64,000 bases of DNA from Polynucleobacter sp. MWH-P3-07-1 (GCF_018687555.1 NZ_CP061296.1:496001-560000); one strand, 5' to 3'. Numbered from the stretch's first letter, positions 21,870-31,805 are shown. Numbers and translations are program-made. The notes: generated by a model from the sequence alone, not told the origin.

Positions 21870-23672
21870 ATGATGAAGAAAATCCAATTTGGGCTGATTG
21901 CCTTGGGCCTACTGATTAGCCTGGCAGGTGCTGGCGCTTATTATCTGGCCCACTTGATTAATCCCGCTCAACTGACTAGTCTGGTGGCTTCGGCTGTGAA
22001 GGATGAGACGGGCAGAAATCTTCGTATTGCTGGGCCCATTGAACTCCATTTTTTCCCGAATATCGGTGTAGTGGCCCAGGACGTCTCATTCAGTAATGCG
22101 CCATGGGCTAGCGAAGCAGACATGCTCAAGGTTCAAAAAATCGAACTGAACGTCAAACTTCTGCCACTTTTGAGAAGGCAGCTTGAGATTAATCGGGTTC
22201 ATCTCAGCGGTGTCGAGCTATTTTTGCAGTCTGACTCTCGGGGTCGTGAGAATTGGGATTTGTCTGTGCCCGCAGAAAAAGGACAAACTCCTGCCACCTC
22301 GAATGCATCTGATTCAGCAGCGGCGGGTGCTGGGGTTTTCACCACGATCGCCCATTTCAGTTTGATCGATGGGATCATTCACTATCAAGACAGCAGAGGA
22401 TCGAAAAGTCAGTATTCGATTAAAGATTTTTCTGCCGATAAAGATGGTGGTAAGACGGCTATCAAGTTAGAGGCACGCGATGGCGCATTGCAATTCGGCT
22501 TGCAAGGAAAAGTGACCTCACTCAGGGAGATTGCTAGTCAGTGGAATATCGCGCCACTCAAGATTGAAACCGATTTTGAAATTACCCTAGATGGTAAGTC
22601 TCTTGATTTGGCAGGCAATATTGATAAGCAACCGGGTCATGAAGCGCAGTGGGATCTGAAGCTGAATTCCAAAGCCTTTGATTTAGCGCCACTGGCTGGT
22701 GGTGCAGCTTTAGCGGCTTCAGGAGTGGCTCCAGTAGGGCAAGCGAGTTCAGGCTCAAAAACAAAGTCTGCCTATTTCTTCAGCGATACCCCTTTACCTT
22801 TTAGTCAGCTACCTTCAGCTCAAGGCAGCATTCAGATTGATATTGCCAAACTGGGGCTTCCTAGCCTTACCAGTTTGCAAAATGTAAAAGGTAAAGTCGT
22901 TTTAAAGGGCGAGCAAATGGATTTATCTGATTTGCATTTTGATTGGGGGGGTGGCCATGCCAAAACTGCGATTCATCTTGCTCAAATCCATTCAAATAAT
23001 CCACAGCTTCGGATTCAGGGTGAGGGAAGTGGTTTTACCCTGGAGCAATTGATTTCGGCGGGCAATCCTAACTCTAAGGTCAGTGGTGGTGATACCCGCT
23101 TTGCTATCAATATTCTGAGTTCTGGAAACAGTTTGCATCAGATTGCCGGTCGTGCAACTGGGCGCGCGCAAATCACGATTGGACCGGCCCGTATTGCGAA
23201 GAATTTCCTCAATGCAGGCGGTGATTTCATAGTGAGTCTGCTAGATGCAGTCAATCCCATGCGTAAGCAGTTTGACCAGAGCATTTTGGAATGTGCGGTA
23301 GCCTATTTACCGGTTCAAAATGGGTTAGTGAATATTGCAGACTCCATTGGTTTTAGGACTGATCGCTTGGATATCATCCTCGCTGGCACATTAAATCTGA
23401 ATAATGAAGCCATTAATCTGGACATTCATCCTAAGGAAAAATCAGGCTTGACTACCGGCGTGAACTTAGGGGGGATGGTGAAAATTCAAGGAACGCTAGA
23501 GCACCCAGGTTTAGGGGTAAACAAGACTGGCGTCTTAAATAGTGCTGCATTAGTGGGCCTAGGCTTATTAACAGGTGGAGCCTCGATCTTGGCGGAGAAT
23601 GCTAAATCCATTGCCACCAAGACCGATCCTTGCAAAACCGCTTTTCATCCGTGGGATGAAATTACTCAATAG
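21870..23672 (+). CDS. AsmA-family protein
   Basis: Envelope protein of the AsmA/TamB-like group, proposed to move or organise phospholipids between the inner and outer membranes. The single N-terminal membrane helix (QFGLIALGLLISLAGAGAYY) is followed by the family opening (TGRNLRIAGPIELHFFPNIGV, then SNAPWASEADMLKVQKIELN) and a long periplasmic beta-rich region. The C-terminal AsmA signature area has FDQSILECAVAYLPVQNGLV. The length of 600 residues is typical. Two ATGs in tandem (21870, 21873) could both serve. No coupled neighbour. Confidence 0.88.
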   Translation: MMKKIQFGLIALGLLISLAGAGAYYLAHLINPAQLTSLVASAVKDETGRNLRIAGPIELHFFPNIGVVAQDVSFSNAPWASEADMLKVQKIELNVKLLPLLRRQLEINRVHLSGVELFLQSDSRGRENWDLSVPAEKGQTPATSNASDSAAAGAGVFTTIAHFSLIDGIIHYQDSRGSKSQYSIKDFSADKDGGKTAIKLEARDGALQFGLQGKVTSLREIASQWNIAPLKIETDFEITLDGKSLDLAGNIDKQPGHEAQWDLKLNSKAFDLAPLAGGAALAASGVAPVGQASSGSKTKSAYFFSDTPLPFSQLPSAQGSIQIDIAKLGLPSLTSLQNVKGKVVLKGEQMDLSDLHFDWGGGHAKTAIHLAQIHSNNPQLRIQGEGSGFTLEQLISAGNPNSKVSGGDTRFAINILSSGNSLHQIAGRATGRAQITIGPARIAKNFLNAGGDFIVSLLDAVNPMRKQFDQSILECAVAYLPVQNGLVNIADSIGFRTDRLDIILAGTLNLNNEAINLDIHPKEKSGLTTGVNLGGMVKIQGTLEHPGLGVNKTGVLNSAALVGLGLLTGGASILAENAKSIATKTDPCKTAFHPWDEITQ

Positions 23673-23679
23673 CAAGCTT

Positions 23680-23694
23680 AGCGGGAAGCCCGCT
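23680..23694. terminator. Short GC hairpin between convergent genes
   Basis: AGCGGG and CCCGCT around an AAG loop, just after the AsmA stop and touching the stop of the facing gene. No T-run follows on either strand, so a terminator role is only possible. Confidence 0.3.
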
Positions 23695-24038
23695 TAGAGA
23701 ATCATTCCGCTAACAAACAAGCTAAAGAGCGAAATAAAGATACTGGCGAAGAAAGCTGTCCAGAAGCTGGAGATGGTGAATCCACTAACAATAGAGGACA
23801 CCAACATCAATACTAGGGCATTGATCACAAGCAAAAAGAGACCCATCGTTAATACCGTGAGTGGCAGTGTAAAGAGGATCAATAGGGGTTTCACAATCGC
23901 ATTCGCAAAACCCAATAAGAGCGCAGCAATCAGCAGGGACCCACCATCAGCAAAACGAAGCCCAGAAAAAATATAACTAGCAACCCATAGTGAAAGAGAG
24001 GTTAAGCCCCACTGGATTAAAAATGGCATTAGATTCAT
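23694..24038 (-). CDS. Phage-holin-superfamily IV-like small membrane protein
   Basis: A 114-residue protein made almost entirely of four hydrophobic segments, with the typical GLRFADGGSLLIAALLLGFA and PLTVLTMGLFLLVINALVLM stretches of the family annotated as phage holin family 4 (DUF360). These proteins are widespread in bacterial chromosomes outside prophages, and nothing viral surrounds this one. The cellular role is unknown. It is convergent with the AsmA gene. Confidence 0.85.
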   Translation of the reverse strand: MNLMPFLIQWGLTSLSLWVASYIFSGLRFADGGSLLIAALLLGFANAIVKPLLILFTLPLTVLTMGLFLLVINALVLMLVSSIVSGFTISSFWTAFFASIFISLFSLFVSGMIL

Positions 24039-24082
24039 GATGACCCCCTGTGATGAATATTGATAACTATAGTACTAGTTGA

Positions 24083-24283
24083 TTAGTAGTGGGGCGGGAT
24101 TTCATCGCGAAGATTGCTGCCGGGGGTGTTATTTGAGCCACCCTGTTCTTTGAGTGATTTCAGTTCACGGTATAAAAACTCAATTTGTTGCTGTTGCTCA
24201 TAAACCCGATGATTGAGATTTTCGATGAGGTCTTCCGCAAAGCTGAGTTTAATTTCAAGATTAGTAATCCGCTCTTCGCTCAT
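24083..24283 (-). CDS. slyX: SlyX-family coiled-coil protein
   Basis: A 66-residue protein with heptad-like ERITNLEIKLSFAEDLIENL, then QQQQIEFLYRELKSLKEQ, and a C-terminus ending in PPHY, all typical of SlyX. Function is not established in this family. Its ATG overlaps the stop of the upstream DUF1653 gene by four bases (ATGA), making it the last gene of a four-gene cluster. Confidence 0.88.
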   Translation of the reverse strand: MSEERITNLEIKLSFAEDLIENLNHRVYEQQQQIEFLYRELKSLKEQGGSNNTPGSNLRDEIPPHY

Positions 24284-24513
24284 TTCATTTCCTTCTCAGA
24301 AATCACGACAAACCGCCCATCTTCCATTTCTGCTTGAGGTCGAATCCAAAAGCTCTGATTTCGTAAGGACTCATAAACATAGGCAGGTTGGAGTGTGGCT
24401 TCTATATTGGCTAGCATCACTACCCGATAAAAACCGCCAGACTTGAGGTGCTTTAAGAAATCACCAGGCTTAAATAGTCCGTTATCCGGTGAGAAACAAG
24501 AGTTGGTATTCAT
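24280..24513 (-). CDS. DUF1653-like small protein
   Basis: A 77-residue protein with FKPGDFLKHLKSGGFYRVVM, then QPAYVYESLRNQSFWIRPQA, matching the usual DUF1653 layout (PGxYxHxKGGxY, then VYxxL and WxRP). The function is unknown. The ATG at 24513 is preferred over a TTG one codon earlier. It lies 7 bases after the PIN gene and overlaps slyX by four bases. Confidence 0.75.
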   Translation of the reverse strand: MNTNSCFSPDNGLFKPGDFLKHLKSGGFYRVVMLANIEATLQPAYVYESLRNQSFWIRPQAEMEDGRFVVISEKEMK

Positions 24514-24520
24514 CAAGAGC

Positions 24521-24937
24521 TTAATTCCAGGCTGTGTAATCGCTAGTAATCAATATATCCTCTTTGGCTGCCCGAGGGGCAATTTTGAGTAACTCAAGAT
24601 CCTTGCTCAATAAAATGCATGGTCTTAGGCTATAGGCGAGATCTAAAAACACCTGGTCATCAGGGTCTTGGCACAGCCAGGGTGCTTTTTGGATTTGCGA
24701 ATCATTCATCATGAGGGCAATGCCTTGCCATTGAGTCAGGATGGATGATTGGGTTACTTCATCTAAAGCAAATAGCGGTCTGGCAATCACATCTGCAAAC
24801 TCATCTAAGGTTTGCTGGTTAGCGTAGCTAGTCACCTTTTTATCCAATAGGGCTGCTTTGAGATGAAGTGCCTTGACATCATGAAAGACAAAGAGGTCTA
24901 GCAAAACGTTGGTATCAAAAATGACGGATTTGCTCAT
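24521..24937 (-). CDS. PIN-domain putative ribonuclease
   Basis: Resembles the PIN family often annotated as putative toxins. Visible are SKSVIFDTNVLLDLFVF with the first acidic residue, the Glu in QTLDEFADVI and the later acidic cluster DPDDQVFLDLA, consistent with a metal-dependent RNase site. The start at 24937 overlaps the yaeQ stop as ATGA. No short antitoxin-like gene (VapB, RHH or AbrB type) sits beside it; its partners are yaeQ and DUF1653. That argues against a standard toxin-antitoxin pair. About 138 residues. Confidence 0.82.
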   Translation of the reverse strand: MSKSVIFDTNVLLDLFVFHDVKALHLKAALLDKKVTSYANQQTLDEFADVIARPLFALDEVTQSSILTQWQGIALMMNDSQIQKAPWLCQDPDDQVFLDLAYSLRPCILLSKDLELLKIAPRAAKEDILITSDYTAWN

Positions 24938-25479
24938 TGCGCAGAACGCCATACCTCTGGAGTAATCGTCACTTGTCCTTGCTCTGAGGAGATATAGACT
25001 TCACCATCTTGAATATTGATGTGCAGAACCATGCTGCGTTCGACGATGTCATTGAGTTGCTTGGCTTGCTCAGCCGGAATGGATATCACTGCTAAATTTT
25101 TGGCACGAGTCAGCTTGTTGCTGATACCGTCCCACCAGATTTTGCTAGTATGGCCGCCATAGCAATACACGATCACCTGATCTGATCTGCCGCATGCCTT
25201 CAAAATGCGCCGCTCATCGGGTTGTCCGATTTCGATCCAAAGTTGGATGGCATCGGTTAAGTCCTTGACCCAGAGATCAGGTTCATCGGTATCGCTAAGA
25301 CCCTTAGTAAAAGTCAGATTCTCCTGGGCTTGCAGTGCGAAGGCCAGAATGCGAACCATCATCCGCTCCTCGGTCTCCGAGGGGTGCTTGGCAATTGTGA
25401 GGGAGTGACTGCCATAGTAGTGGCGGTCAGAATCGGAGACGTGAAGGTCAGCTTTGTGAATAGTTGCGCGAAGAGCCAT
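24934..25479 (-). CDS. YaeQ family protein
   Basis: A 181-residue protein recognised from MALRATIHKADLHVSDSDRH, then HPSETEERMMVRILAFALQA and EPDLWVKDLTDAIQLWIEIG, which are the conserved YaeQ blocks. The fold resembles PD-(D/E)XK nucleases, and an early report linked YaeQ to RfaH suppression; its real activity is unsettled. It is the first gene of the yaeQ-PIN-DUF1653-slyX cluster and is divergent from the FAD-protein gene. Confidence 0.9.
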   Translation of the reverse strand: MALRATIHKADLHVSDSDRHYYGSHSLTIAKHPSETEERMMVRILAFALQAQENLTFTKGLSDTDEPDLWVKDLTDAIQLWIEIGQPDERRILKACGRSDQVIVYCYGGHTSKIWWDGISNKLTRAKNLAVISIPAEQAKQLNDIVERSMVLHINIQDGEVYISSEQGQVTITPEVWRSAQ

Positions 25480-25556
25480 ACCGTATTATCGCCTTGAAGT
25501 GCCGTGTCCACTATGATTGGGTCAAATCCTCACCAATGAATGTGTATCCTAGCTCC

Positions 25557-27161
25557 ATGATTCGCCTGACTGAACTTCGTTTACCGATTGACCATACTCC
25601 AGAGGCCCTTGAGCTAGCAATCATCAAGCGGCTTCATTTGGAGTCAAAAGACTTAGTCAATTTCTCGGTATTTAAGCGAAGTTATGACGCCCGCAAAAAT
25701 GTGGCCTTGTCATTGATCTACACCGTTGATATCTCCGTCAAGGATGAAGAGAAAGTCTTGCAGAAGTTTTCAGGTGATCAGCACGTGAGAGTCTCGCCAG
25801 ATACTCGTTATCACTTTGTGAGCGATGCAGCCCAAGCAAAGCCAGCGGATCGCCCCGTTGTGATTGGCTTTGGACCCTGCGGAATCTTTGCAGCGCTCGT
25901 CTTGGCACAAATGGGATTCAAGCCAATCGTTTTGGAGCGCGGCAAGCCTGTTCGAGAGCGCACACAAGATACTTGGGGTTTATGGCGCAAGAAGATCCTC
26001 AATCCTGAGTCCAATGTGCAATTTGGTGAAGGGGGTGCGGGTACTTTCTCAGATGGAAAATTATGGACTCAAGTAAAAGATCCTAAGTTTTATGGACGCA
26101 AAGTACTCAATGAGTTTGTGAAGGCAGGCGCTCCTGCAGAAATTCTGTATGTTGCCAAACCGCATATCGGCACCTTCCGTTTGGTCGGTGTAGTTGAAAA
26201 AATGCGTCAGGAGATTATTGAGTTAGGTGGAGAGATACGATTCGGACAAAAGGTCAACGGTTTTGAAATTGCTCATGATCAAATTCAGGCAGTCAAGATT
26301 GAAGGGCAGCCCGATTTACCGGCTTCACATGTGGTGCTGGCCTTAGGGCATAGCGCGCGCGATACTTTTCAAGCCCTGCATGATGCCGGCGTCTATATGG
26401 AGGCTAAGCCTTTTTCAGTGGGCTTTCGTATTGAGCATCCCCAATCCTTAATTGATAAAGCGCGTCTAGGCCCTCATGCAGGCAACCCCTTGATTGGTGC
26501 TGCAGACTATAAATTAGTGCATCACGCTAAAAATGGCCGCTCAGTCTATAGTTTTTGCATGTGCCCCGGAGGGACAGTCGTCGCAGCCACTTCAGAGCCT
26601 AATCGTGTTGTAACGAATGGCATGAGTCAATACTCACGTAATGAGCGCAATGCTAACGCAGGTATCGTGGTGGGTATTACGCCCGACGATTATCCTGGTG
26701 GACCAATGGCTGGCATCGAATTTCAACGTGCTCTGGAGTCAAAGGCTTATGAGTTGGGTGGGTCGACTTATGAGGCTCCTGGACAGCTCGTTGGCGACTT
26801 CTTAGTGGGCAAAGCTTCAACTGAATTTGCTAGTGTGCTGCCATCTTATAAGCCAGGCGTTCATCTCACTGATCTTGCCAGTAGTTTGCCCGATTACTGT
26901 ATTGAAGCAATTCGGGAAGCAATTCCGGCTTTTGAAAAACAGATCCCTGGTTTCTCATTTAAAGACGCCGTCCTGACTGGGGTCGAAACGCGTACTTCTT
27001 CGCCCTTGAGAATTACCCGTGGCACAAATTATCAAAGCATGAATATCAAAGGCCTTTATCCAGCAGGAGAGGGCGCAGGTTATGCAGGCGGAATTATGTC
27101 GGCAGGAATAGATGGCATTAAGGTTGCCGAAGCAGTGGCGCTGGACTATCAGGCCAAATAA
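25557..27161 (+). CDS. FAD-dependent dehydrogenase-like protein (COG2509 type)
   Basis: Flavoprotein of unknown substrate. After an N-terminal domain of about 90 residues (MIRLTELRLPIDHTPEALEL), the Rossmann FAD motif PVVIGFGPCGIFAALVLAQM appears, followed by VQFGEGGAGTFSDGKLWTQV, FCMCPGGTVVAATSEPNRVV and a C-terminal LYPAGEGAGYAGGIMSAGID. These are the marks of the large uncharacterised dehydrogenase family found across bacteria. The start is uncertain: ATGs at 25536 and 25557 are both possible. I prefer 25557 because the family usually begins with this MxRLxE phrase. The gene stands alone. Confidence 0.85.
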   Translation: MIRLTELRLPIDHTPEALELAIIKRLHLESKDLVNFSVFKRSYDARKNVALSLIYTVDISVKDEEKVLQKFSGDQHVRVSPDTRYHFVSDAAQAKPADRPVVIGFGPCGIFAALVLAQMGFKPIVLERGKPVRERTQDTWGLWRKKILNPESNVQFGEGGAGTFSDGKLWTQVKDPKFYGRKVLNEFVKAGAPAEILYVAKPHIGTFRLVGVVEKMRQEIIELGGEIRFGQKVNGFEIAHDQIQAVKIEGQPDLPASHVVLALGHSARDTFQALHDAGVYMEAKPFSVGFRIEHPQSLIDKARLGPHAGNPLIGAADYKLVHHAKNGRSVYSFCMCPGGTVVAATSEPNRVVTNGMSQYSRNERNANAGIVVGITPDDYPGGPMAGIEFQRALESKAYELGGSTYEAPGQLVGDFLVGKASTEFASVLPSYKPGVHLTDLASSLPDYCIEAIREAIPAFEKQIPGFSFKDAVLTGVETRTSSPLRITRGTNYQSMNIKGLYPAGEGAGYAGGIMSAGIDGIKVAEAVALDYQAK

Positions 27162-27191
27162 TTTCAGTAGGCTTTTCAGCTCAACTGAACC

Positions 27192-27431
27192 TTATTCAAA
27201 AAAAGCCAGTTTTTGCGCTCTTGGTAGGCGCTTTAGTTTGGCCTCAGCTTTAGACGCCTCAGATCGATCGGGGTGCTCTTGGGTTGCCAAAAGGATGACA
27301 GGTCTTCGAGATCTCGTGTAGCGAGCCCCATCCCCTGAGTTATGAGCCTCTAGGCGATGATCTAGGCGATTTGTAATGCCAGCATAGTAAGTGCCATCAG
27401 CGCATTCCAGTAGGTAGACTAGCCAAGACAT
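27192..27431 (-). CDS. GIY-YIG domain nuclease-like protein (UPF0213 type)
   Basis: A 79-residue single-domain protein: VYLLECADGTYYAGITNRLD holds the GIY-YIG core, followed by the conserved Arg and His (RLEAHNSGDGARYTRSRRP) and the Glu in EASKAEAKLKRL. This is the small UhbQ/YhbQ-like nuclease family with probable structure-dependent DNA nuclease activity. It is convergent with the preceding FAD-protein gene. Confidence 0.9.
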   Translation of the reverse strand: MSWLVYLLECADGTYYAGITNRLDHRLEAHNSGDGARYTRSRRPVILLATQEHPDRSEASKAEAKLKRLPRAQKLAFFE

Positions 27432-27469
27432 TAAGCAGTAAAAATCAGGGTTTAGGTGGCCTTGCAGAC

Positions 27470-27497
27470 CTTGAAATATGTCATATAGTCCTTATAT
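27470..27497 (+). promoter_or_regulatory. clpB: Sigma-32 (heat-shock) promoter of clpB
   Basis: CTTGAAA at 27470-27476 matches the RpoH -35 consensus exactly. After a 13-base spacer comes CCTTATAT (27490-27497), close to the CCCCATNT -10. Transcription would begin about 70 bases before the clpB ATG. This fits the known heat-shock control of ClpB. Confidence 0.7.
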
Positions 27498-27574
27498 TCT
27501 ATAGATAGAAAAGAGTTCTAAGGAACTCATCACCATTTTCAGATTTAAGCTGAGTTTTAAACCGAGATCAAAAA

Positions 27575-30178
27575 ATGCGAATAGAGAAACTAACCACTAA
27601 ATTTCAAGAAGCCTTAAGTGAGGCCCAAAGTTTAGCTTTAGCTAAAGACAATCAATACATCGAACCAGCCCATCTTTTATTAGCCATGTTGCGTGATTCC
27701 GATGGTGGCGCTAAGAGTCTGTTAAGTCGTGCAGGTGTCAATGTTCCTGGTTTAGAAAAGGGGCTAGATAAGCTCATTAGCAACTTGCCAGAGGTACAGG
27801 GAACTAGCGGAGAAGTTCAAGTTGGGCGCGATTTAAGCAATATGCTCAATCTGACTGAGAAAGAGGCGACCAAACGCGGTGATCAATTTATCGCTGGTGA
27901 ACTTTTTCTATTGGTGGTCGCAGATGACAAAGGCGAACTCGGCAAAGTCGCACGTGAGAGTGGCTTAAATCGGAAATCATTAGAGGCGGCTATTGAATTA
28001 GTGCGCGGAGGGGAATCAGTGAATAGTGCAGATGCTGAAGGTCAGCGCGAGGCCTTAAAAAAATATACTGTTGACTTAACTGAGCGTGCGCGTTTAGGTA
28101 AGCTAGACCCTGTGATTGGGCGTGATGATGAGATTCGTCGCACGATACAGATTCTGCAACGGCGTGGCAAGAATAATCCGGTTCTTATTGGTGAGCCCGG
28201 TGTTGGTAAGACAGCGATTGTCGAAGGCTTGGCTCAGCGCATCGTCAATGGTGAAGTGCCAGAGACACTCAAAGACAAACGTGTACTGGTCTTGGATATG
28301 GCTTTGCTCTTGGCGGGTGCTAAATATCGTGGCGAGTTTGAGGAGCGCCTCAAGGCCGTATTGAGCGATGTTGCCAAAGACGAAGGTCGAACCATCATCT
28401 TTATTGATGAAATCCATACGATGGTGGGCGCTGGTAAGGGTGATGGCGCCATGGATGCCGGCAATATGCTTAAGCCTGCCCTAGCGCGCGGCGAGTTGCA
28501 TTGTATTGGTGCGACGACTTTAGATGAATACCGCAAGTACATCGAAAAAGATCCTGCCCTAGAACGCCGCTTCCAAAAAGTGATGGTCGAAGAGCCCAGT
28601 GTTGAGGCAACCATTGCGATTTTGCGAGGCTTGCAAGAGCGCTATGAACTCCATCATGGAATTGAGATTACCGATCCTGCTATCGTGGCGGCGGCTGAGT
28701 TATCGCATCGTTACATTACGGATCGCTTCTTGCCCGATAAAGCGATTGATTTGATTGATGAGGCGGGCTCACGCATTCGGATGGAGATCGACTCTAAGCC
28801 TGAAGTGATGGATAAATTAGATCGTCGCCTGATTCAACTCAAGATTGAGCGTGAGGCGGTTAAAAAAGAAAAGGATGAGGCCTCTCAAAAACGTCTAGCC
28901 CTGATTGAGGAAGAGATTCAGCGCTTGGGCGCCGAGTACGCTGACTTAGAAGAGATATGGAAAGCTGAGAAGAGTGCTGTACTCGGTACTGCCAATGTCA
29001 AAGAAGAGATTGAGAAAATTAAAGCAGAAATTGTGAAGTATCAGCGTGATGGCAAGTTAGAAAAGGTAGCCGAGTTACAGTACGGAAAATTACCTGAGTT
29101 GGAGGCTAAGCTCAAGTCAGCTGCGGCAGCAGAAGCTAAAGGCGGTAAAGATGGTGTGGTGAAGAATAAGCTTTTGCGCACCCAAGTCGGCGCAGAAGAA
29201 ATTGCTGAAGTGGTCTCACGCGCCACTGGTATCCCTGTATCCAAAATGATGCAAGGTGAGCGCGACAAACTACTGAAGATGGAAGAGCTCTTGCATAAGC
29301 GTGTGGTTGGACAGGATGAGGCCATTCGGGCCGTATCTGATGCAATCCGTCGCTCTCGTGCAGGCTTAGCTGAGGAGAATCGACCATACGGCTCTTTCCT
29401 ATTCCTTGGCCCTACGGGTGTTGGTAAGACTGAGTTATGTAAAGCCTTAGCGGGATTCTTATTCGATAGCGAAGAGCATTTAATTCGGATCGACATGAGT
29501 GAGTTTATGGAGAAACATAGCGTGGCTCGCTTAATTGGCGCGCCTCCAGGTTATGTTGGCTACGAAGAGGGTGGTTATTTAACTGAACAAGTCCGTCGTC
29601 ATCCTTATAGCGTGATCTTGTTTGATGAGATTGAAAAAGCCCATCCTGATGTATTCAATGTACTCTTACAAGTATTGGATGATGGCCGCTTAACGGATGG
29701 TCAAGGACGCACTGTTGATTTTAAGAATACGGTGATTGTGATGACCAGCAATATTGGTTCACATCTCATTCAGTCGATGGTTGATAAGAAACAGTCTGAA
29801 GTGAAAGAGGCTGTGTTTGGTGAGTTGAAGAATCATTTCCGTCCCGAGTTCTTGAATCGGATTGACGAGATTGTGGTCTTCCATGGTTTGGATAAGAAGA
29901 ACATTGCCAATATTGCCAAGATCTTGCTCAAGAATTTGTCGGATCGCTTGGCCAAAGTGGATATGCAGCTTGAAGTCAGTGATGCAGCACTCGATAAGAT
30001 TGCTGAAGTCGGCTTTGATCCTGTGTTTGGTGCTAGACCACTCAAGCGGGCTATTCAACAACATATTGAAAATCCCGTATCGAAGATGATTCTCGAAGGC
30101 AAGTTCGGGCCAAAAGATGTTGTGCCTGTAGATATCGATAAGCAGGGGGAGTTTAGCTTTACCCGCCAAGTGCATTAG
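27575..30178 (+). CDS. clpB: ATP-dependent disaggregase ClpB
   Basis: Hexameric chaperone that, with DnaK, pulls proteins out of aggregates after heat stress. The 867-residue protein has the N-domain (residues 1-145), the first AAA+ module with Walker [14 protein letters not shown] near 206 and [14 protein letters not shown], and the coiled-coil middle domain (about 410-525). The second AAA+ module has [14 protein letters not shown] near 611 and [15 protein letters not shown]. The C-terminus has the expected [20 protein letters not shown]. It is a single-gene unit between a heat-shock promoter and a terminator. Confidence 0.98.
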   Translation: MRIEKLTTKFQEALSEAQSLALAKDNQYIEPAHLLLAMLRDSDGGAKSLLSRAGVNVPGLEKGLDKLISNLPEVQGTSGEVQVGRDLSNMLNLTEKEATKRGDQFIAGELFLLVVADDKGELGKVARESGLNRKSLEAAIELVRGGESVNSADAEGQREALKKYTVDLTERARLGKLDPVIGRDDEIRRTIQILQRRGKNNPVLIGEPGVGKTAIVEGLAQRIVNGEVPETLKDKRVLVLDMALLLAGAKYRGEFEERLKAVLSDVAKDEGRTIIFIDEIHTMVGAGKGDGAMDAGNMLKPALARGELHCIGATTLDEYRKYIEKDPALERRFQKVMVEEPSVEATIAILRGLQERYELHHGIEITDPAIVAAAELSHRYITDRFLPDKAIDLIDEAGSRIRMEIDSKPEVMDKLDRRLIQLKIEREAVKKEKDEASQKRLALIEEEIQRLGAEYADLEEIWKAEKSAVLGTANVKEEIEKIKAEIVKYQRDGKLEKVAELQYGKLPELEAKLKSAAAAEAKGGKDGVVKNKLLRTQVGAEEIAEVVSRATGIPVSKMMQGERDKLLKMEELLHKRVVGQDEAIRAVSDAIRRSRAGLAEENRPYGSFLFLGPTGVGKTELCKALAGFLFDSEEHLIRIDMSEFMEKHSVARLIGAPPGYVGYEEGGYLTEQVRRHPYSVILFDEIEKAHPDVFNVLLQVLDDGRLTDGQGRTVDFKNTVIVMTSNIGSHLIQSMVDKKQSEVKEAVFGELKNHFRPEFLNRIDEIVVFHGLDKKNIANIAKILLKNLSDRLAKVDMQLEVSDAALDKIAEVGFDPVFGARPLKRAIQQHIENPVSKMILEGKFGPKDVVPVDIDKQGEFSFTRQVH

Positions 30179-30201
30179 TCAGCAGCTCTGCGTCTACCGA
30201 G

Positions 30202-30240
30202 AACCCGGTTTTGCTCTGAAGCACTACCGGGTTTTTATTT
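30202..30240 (+). terminator. Rho-independent terminator of clpB
   Basis: AACCCGGT (30202-30209) pairs with ACCGGGTT (30226-30233), with further pairing possible in the loop (TTGCTC with GAAGCA). It is followed by a T-rich tail, 23 bases after the clpB stop. Confidence 0.85.
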
Positions 30241-30425
30241 CATCATATGAAATCACATTTCCATCCATAAAATGTGCCGCAGCAATGAGGGCCAGTTGGT
30301 ATTTCAATTGCTGATTCACTGTTCCACAATACGGAATATTTAATCTAAGTTATTGAAAATATTGAATTAAATGACTCTATGAATTGATCCAAAAAGTCTT
30401 GCAGGTTTCCCCTAGATGCCTAAAC

Positions 30426-30437
30426 TCTTATATAAGA
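30426..30437. promoter_or_regulatory. Perfect palindrome upstream of aceA
   Basis: TCTTATATAAGA is a perfect 12-base palindrome, 69 bases before the aceA ribosome-site-bearing start. It could be an operator for a dimeric regulator, or part of the promoter -10 region. No regulator can be assigned. Confidence 0.3.
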
Positions 30438-30506
30438 CATAAGACTTGAATTACCAGTTCTGATGGTCTCAATCATTGAAGTTTCATTTTTCTTAGGGAG
30501 AAGAGC

Positions 30507-31805
30507 ATGACCGATCGCAAAGCTGATATTGCTGCAATTCAAAAAGACTGGGATACCAATCCAAGATGGCATGGCATCAAGCGTGGGTATACCGCGGAAG
30601 ATGTGGTTCGTTTACGGGGATCTTTGAAGATTGAACACACCTTGGCCAAAACTGGCGCGGAGAAGTTGTGGAACCTGGTGAATAACGAAGCGTATGTGAA
30701 TTGTCTTGGAGCGCTAACAGGCGGCCAAGCAATGCAACAAGTGAAAGCAGGTATTCAGGCGATTTACTTATCTGGTTGGCAAGTAGCTGCTGACGGTAAC
30801 TCTTATGCAGCGATGTATCCAGATCAATCCTTGTATCCAGTTGACTCAGTTCCAAAGATGGTTGAGCGGATCAATAACTCCTTCCAGCGTGCCGATGAAA
30901 TTCAGTGGGCTAAAGGGATTAATCCCGGTGATGCTGGTTACATCGATTACTTCGCACCTATCGTTGCGGATGCGGAAGCAGGCTTCGGTGGTGTATTAAA
31001 TGCGTTCGAATTGAGCAAGGCCTTAATCAAGCAGGGTGCAGCAGGTGTCCACTTTGAAGATCAACTGTCATCTGTCAAGAAATGCGGTCACTTAGGCGGC
31101 AAAGTGCTATTGCCAACCTCTGAATCTGTTCAGAAACTGATCTCAGCTCGTTTAGCCGCTGACGTCATGGGTGTTCCCACAATCATCTTGGCGAGAACCG
31201 ATGCTGAAGCGGCTGACTTATTGACCTCTGACTATGATGAGAATGACAAACCATTCCTCACAGGCGAGCGCACTCCAGAAGGTTTCTATAAAACCCGCAA
31301 AGGTCTTGATCAGGCAATCTCACGGGGCTTAGCTTACGCCGCCTATGCAGATATGGTCTGGTGTGAAACAGGCACTCCAGATCTAGACTTTGCTAGAAAA
31401 TTTGCTGAAGCCATTCGCGCAAAATTCCCAGGCAAGATGTTGGCTTACAACTGTTCTCCTTCCTTTAACTGGAAGAAGAATTTGGATGATGCAACGATCG
31501 CGAAGTTCCAGCGTGAATTGGGTGCAATGGGTTATAAGTATCAGTTCATCACTTTGGCTGGTATTCACTCCATGTGGTACAACATGTTCGACTTGGCGCA
31601 AGACTACGCTCAGCGCGGTATGACTGCTTATGTTGAGAAAGTGCAAGAGCCAGAATTTGCTGCTCGCGATCGTGGCTATACCTTCGTATCGCATCAGCAA
31701 GAAGTGGGTACTGGATACTTTGACGATGTCACAACCGTGATTCAGGGTGGTAAGTCTTCCGTAACTGCATTAACAGGCTCTACCGAAGAAGAGCAGTTCC
31801 ACTAA
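30507..31805 (+). CDS. aceA: Isocitrate lyase
   Basis: Splits isocitrate into succinate and glyoxylate in the glyoxylate shunt, allowing growth on acetate and fatty acids. The signature [13 protein letters not shown], with the catalytic Cys near residue 193, is clear, as are [17 protein letters not shown] and [11 protein letters not shown]. The length of 432 residues fits the standard enzyme. AGGGAG lies 6-10 bases before the ATG. No malate synthase gene is in the window. The gene stands alone with its own terminator, and PHA depolymerase 3 kb away would supply related acetyl-CoA. Confidence 0.97.
   Translation: MTDRKADIAAIQKDWDTNPRWHGIKRGYTAEDVVRLRGSLKIEHTLAKTGAEKLWNLVNNEAYVNCLGALTGGQAMQQVKAGIQAIYLSGWQVAADGNSYAAMYPDQSLYPVDSVPKMVERINNSFQRADEIQWAKGINPGDAGYIDYFAPIVADAEAGFGGVLNAFELSKALIKQGAAGVHFEDQLSSVKKCGHLGGKVLLPTSESVQKLISARLAADVMGVPTIILARTDAEAADLLTSDYDENDKPFLTGERTPEGFYKTRKGLDQAISRGLAYAAYADMVWCETGTPDLDFARKFAEAIRAKFPGKMLAYNCSPSFNWKKNLDDATIAKFQRELGAMGYKYQFITLAGIHSMWYNMFDLAQDYAQRGMTAYVEKVQEPEFAARDRGYTFVSHQQEVGTGYFDDVTTVIQGGKSSVTALTGSTEEEQFH

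Larger units (their letters stand above)
30179..30506. other. Intergenic region between clpB and aceA
   Basis: This 328-base gap holds the clpB terminator (30202-30240) and a perfect 12-base palindrome (30426-30437) before aceA. In the AT-rich stretch between them I see no reading frame or RNA-like structure that I can support. Confidence 0.6.

Noticed and set aside
23694..24038. Holin-like gene as a sign of a prophage
   Set aside because: This membrane family is common in bacterial chromosomes and no other phage gene is near.
24521..24937. PIN gene as half of a toxin-antitoxin pair
   Set aside because: Neighbouring genes are yaeQ and DUF1653, neither resembling a known antitoxin.
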